From positions 48,401-112,400 of the forward strand of contig NZ_JAHKQO010000019.1 in the NCBI RefSeq assembly GCF_018861065.1: 64,000 bases of DNA, written 5' to 3'. The stretch comes from Paraglaciecola arctica. Its GTDB lineage: Bacteria; Pseudomonadota; Gammaproteobacteria; Enterobacterales; Alteromonadaceae. The stretch's first letter is position 1, and every line of letters begins with the position of its first letter. Made by a program: the position numbers and the translations under genes. Below the pieces are notes generated by a model. It did not search any database, was not told where the DNA came from, and was given only the letters and a program-made list of their open reading frames with translations. Of this stretch, positions 63,735 through 64,000 are shown one piece after another.

Positions 63735-64000
63735 TTTTGAGGTTAACCTTTTGCTAAGTTTACTACCCTAATATGGCAGAAAATGATGCTAATATCATCA
63801 AATATACCATCCCAAGATTGGTTGTGGGGTGAGAACACAGTAAAGATTAATTACTCAAAAAGCTTTTGCAGCAGAATTTAGGTCATAATATCAGGTTACA
63901 AAAGATAACAAATTTCACTCTATATAATTTGCAAGATAGTGACTCAATTGCGAGAACATTGACTGGAGGCCACGTTAACAATGGTTTAGGTGAACGAAGA
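63735..64000. other. Window end, no gene recognised
   Basis: 266 bp of AT-rich DNA upstream of the minus-strand acyltransferase gene. A few short frames exist, including one open to the window edge from about 63862, but none has a convincing start and product. Confidence 0.5.

Noticed and set aside
63862-64000. Start of a further plus-strand gene at the window edge
   Set aside because: The open frame has no convincing start codon with ribosome binding site and no recognisable product. The later ATG after GGAGG stops after two codons.

Overview
The window looks like a chromosomal segment of a marine, polarly flagellated gammaproteobacterium of the Alteromonadales, most like Paraglaciecola/Glaciecola. 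This rests on protein similarity recalled from memory and on gene order: a nrdR-ribD-ribE-ribBX-ribH-nusB-thiL-pgpA run, a sodium-type PomAB stator, and one long polar-flagellum and chemotaxis locus of the Vibrio/Shewanella/Pseudomonas type ending in parC-parP-cheW-fipA. The DNA is AT-rich throughout. I saw no rRNA, tRNA, CRISPR array, insertion sequence or prophage.

Layout. 1-10.5 kb is core metabolism and translation: ettA (minus strand), a Gfo/Idh/MocA oxidoreductase, glyA, then the riboflavin genes with nrdR, nusB, thiL and pgpA. 10.6-17.7 kb is accessory: a lipoprotein that I read as a GH12 beta-glucanase, an Lrp-family regulator divergent from leuA, an aldehyde dehydrogenase divergent from an AraC-type regulator, and a MerR regulator beside a carboxymuconolactone-decarboxylase-like protein. 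17.8-21.0 kb is the minus-strand xseB-ispA-dxs isoprenoid set. A tandem heptamer repeat lies just past its end. 21.3-25.3 kb holds pomAB, then an outer-membrane porin-like gene translationally coupled to a small PstS-like periplasmic protein, and a small membrane protein.

25.4-57.1 kb is the flagellar locus: a short flagellin-like gene, the regulators flrA, flrB and flrC, fliEFGHIJ, fliK, fliLMNOPQR-flhB, flhA-flhF-flhG-fliA, cheYZAB, parC-parP-cheW and fipA. Four good sigma-54 sites (before flrB, fliE, fliK and flhA) match control by the encoded sigma-54 activators FlrA and FlrC. A weaker sigma-28 candidate before pomA would match the encoded FliA. FlhF, FlhG, FipA, ParC and ParP together form the pole-targeting apparatus.

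57.2-62.6 kb is a methionine module behind two tandem MetJ boxes: metA, then methionine synthase MetH split into two in-frame ORFs by one TAG, with a good ribosome binding site overlapping that stop, then a DUF938 methyltransferase. A minus-strand FemAB-like acyltransferase closes the window.

The most notable observations are the split metH and three copies of a FliM-like CheY-docking motif in the CheA linker, where a globular P2 domain would normally lie. Others are the MetA acyl-donor position (Ala111), the degenerate second domain of RibBX, and the GH12-like lipoprotein.
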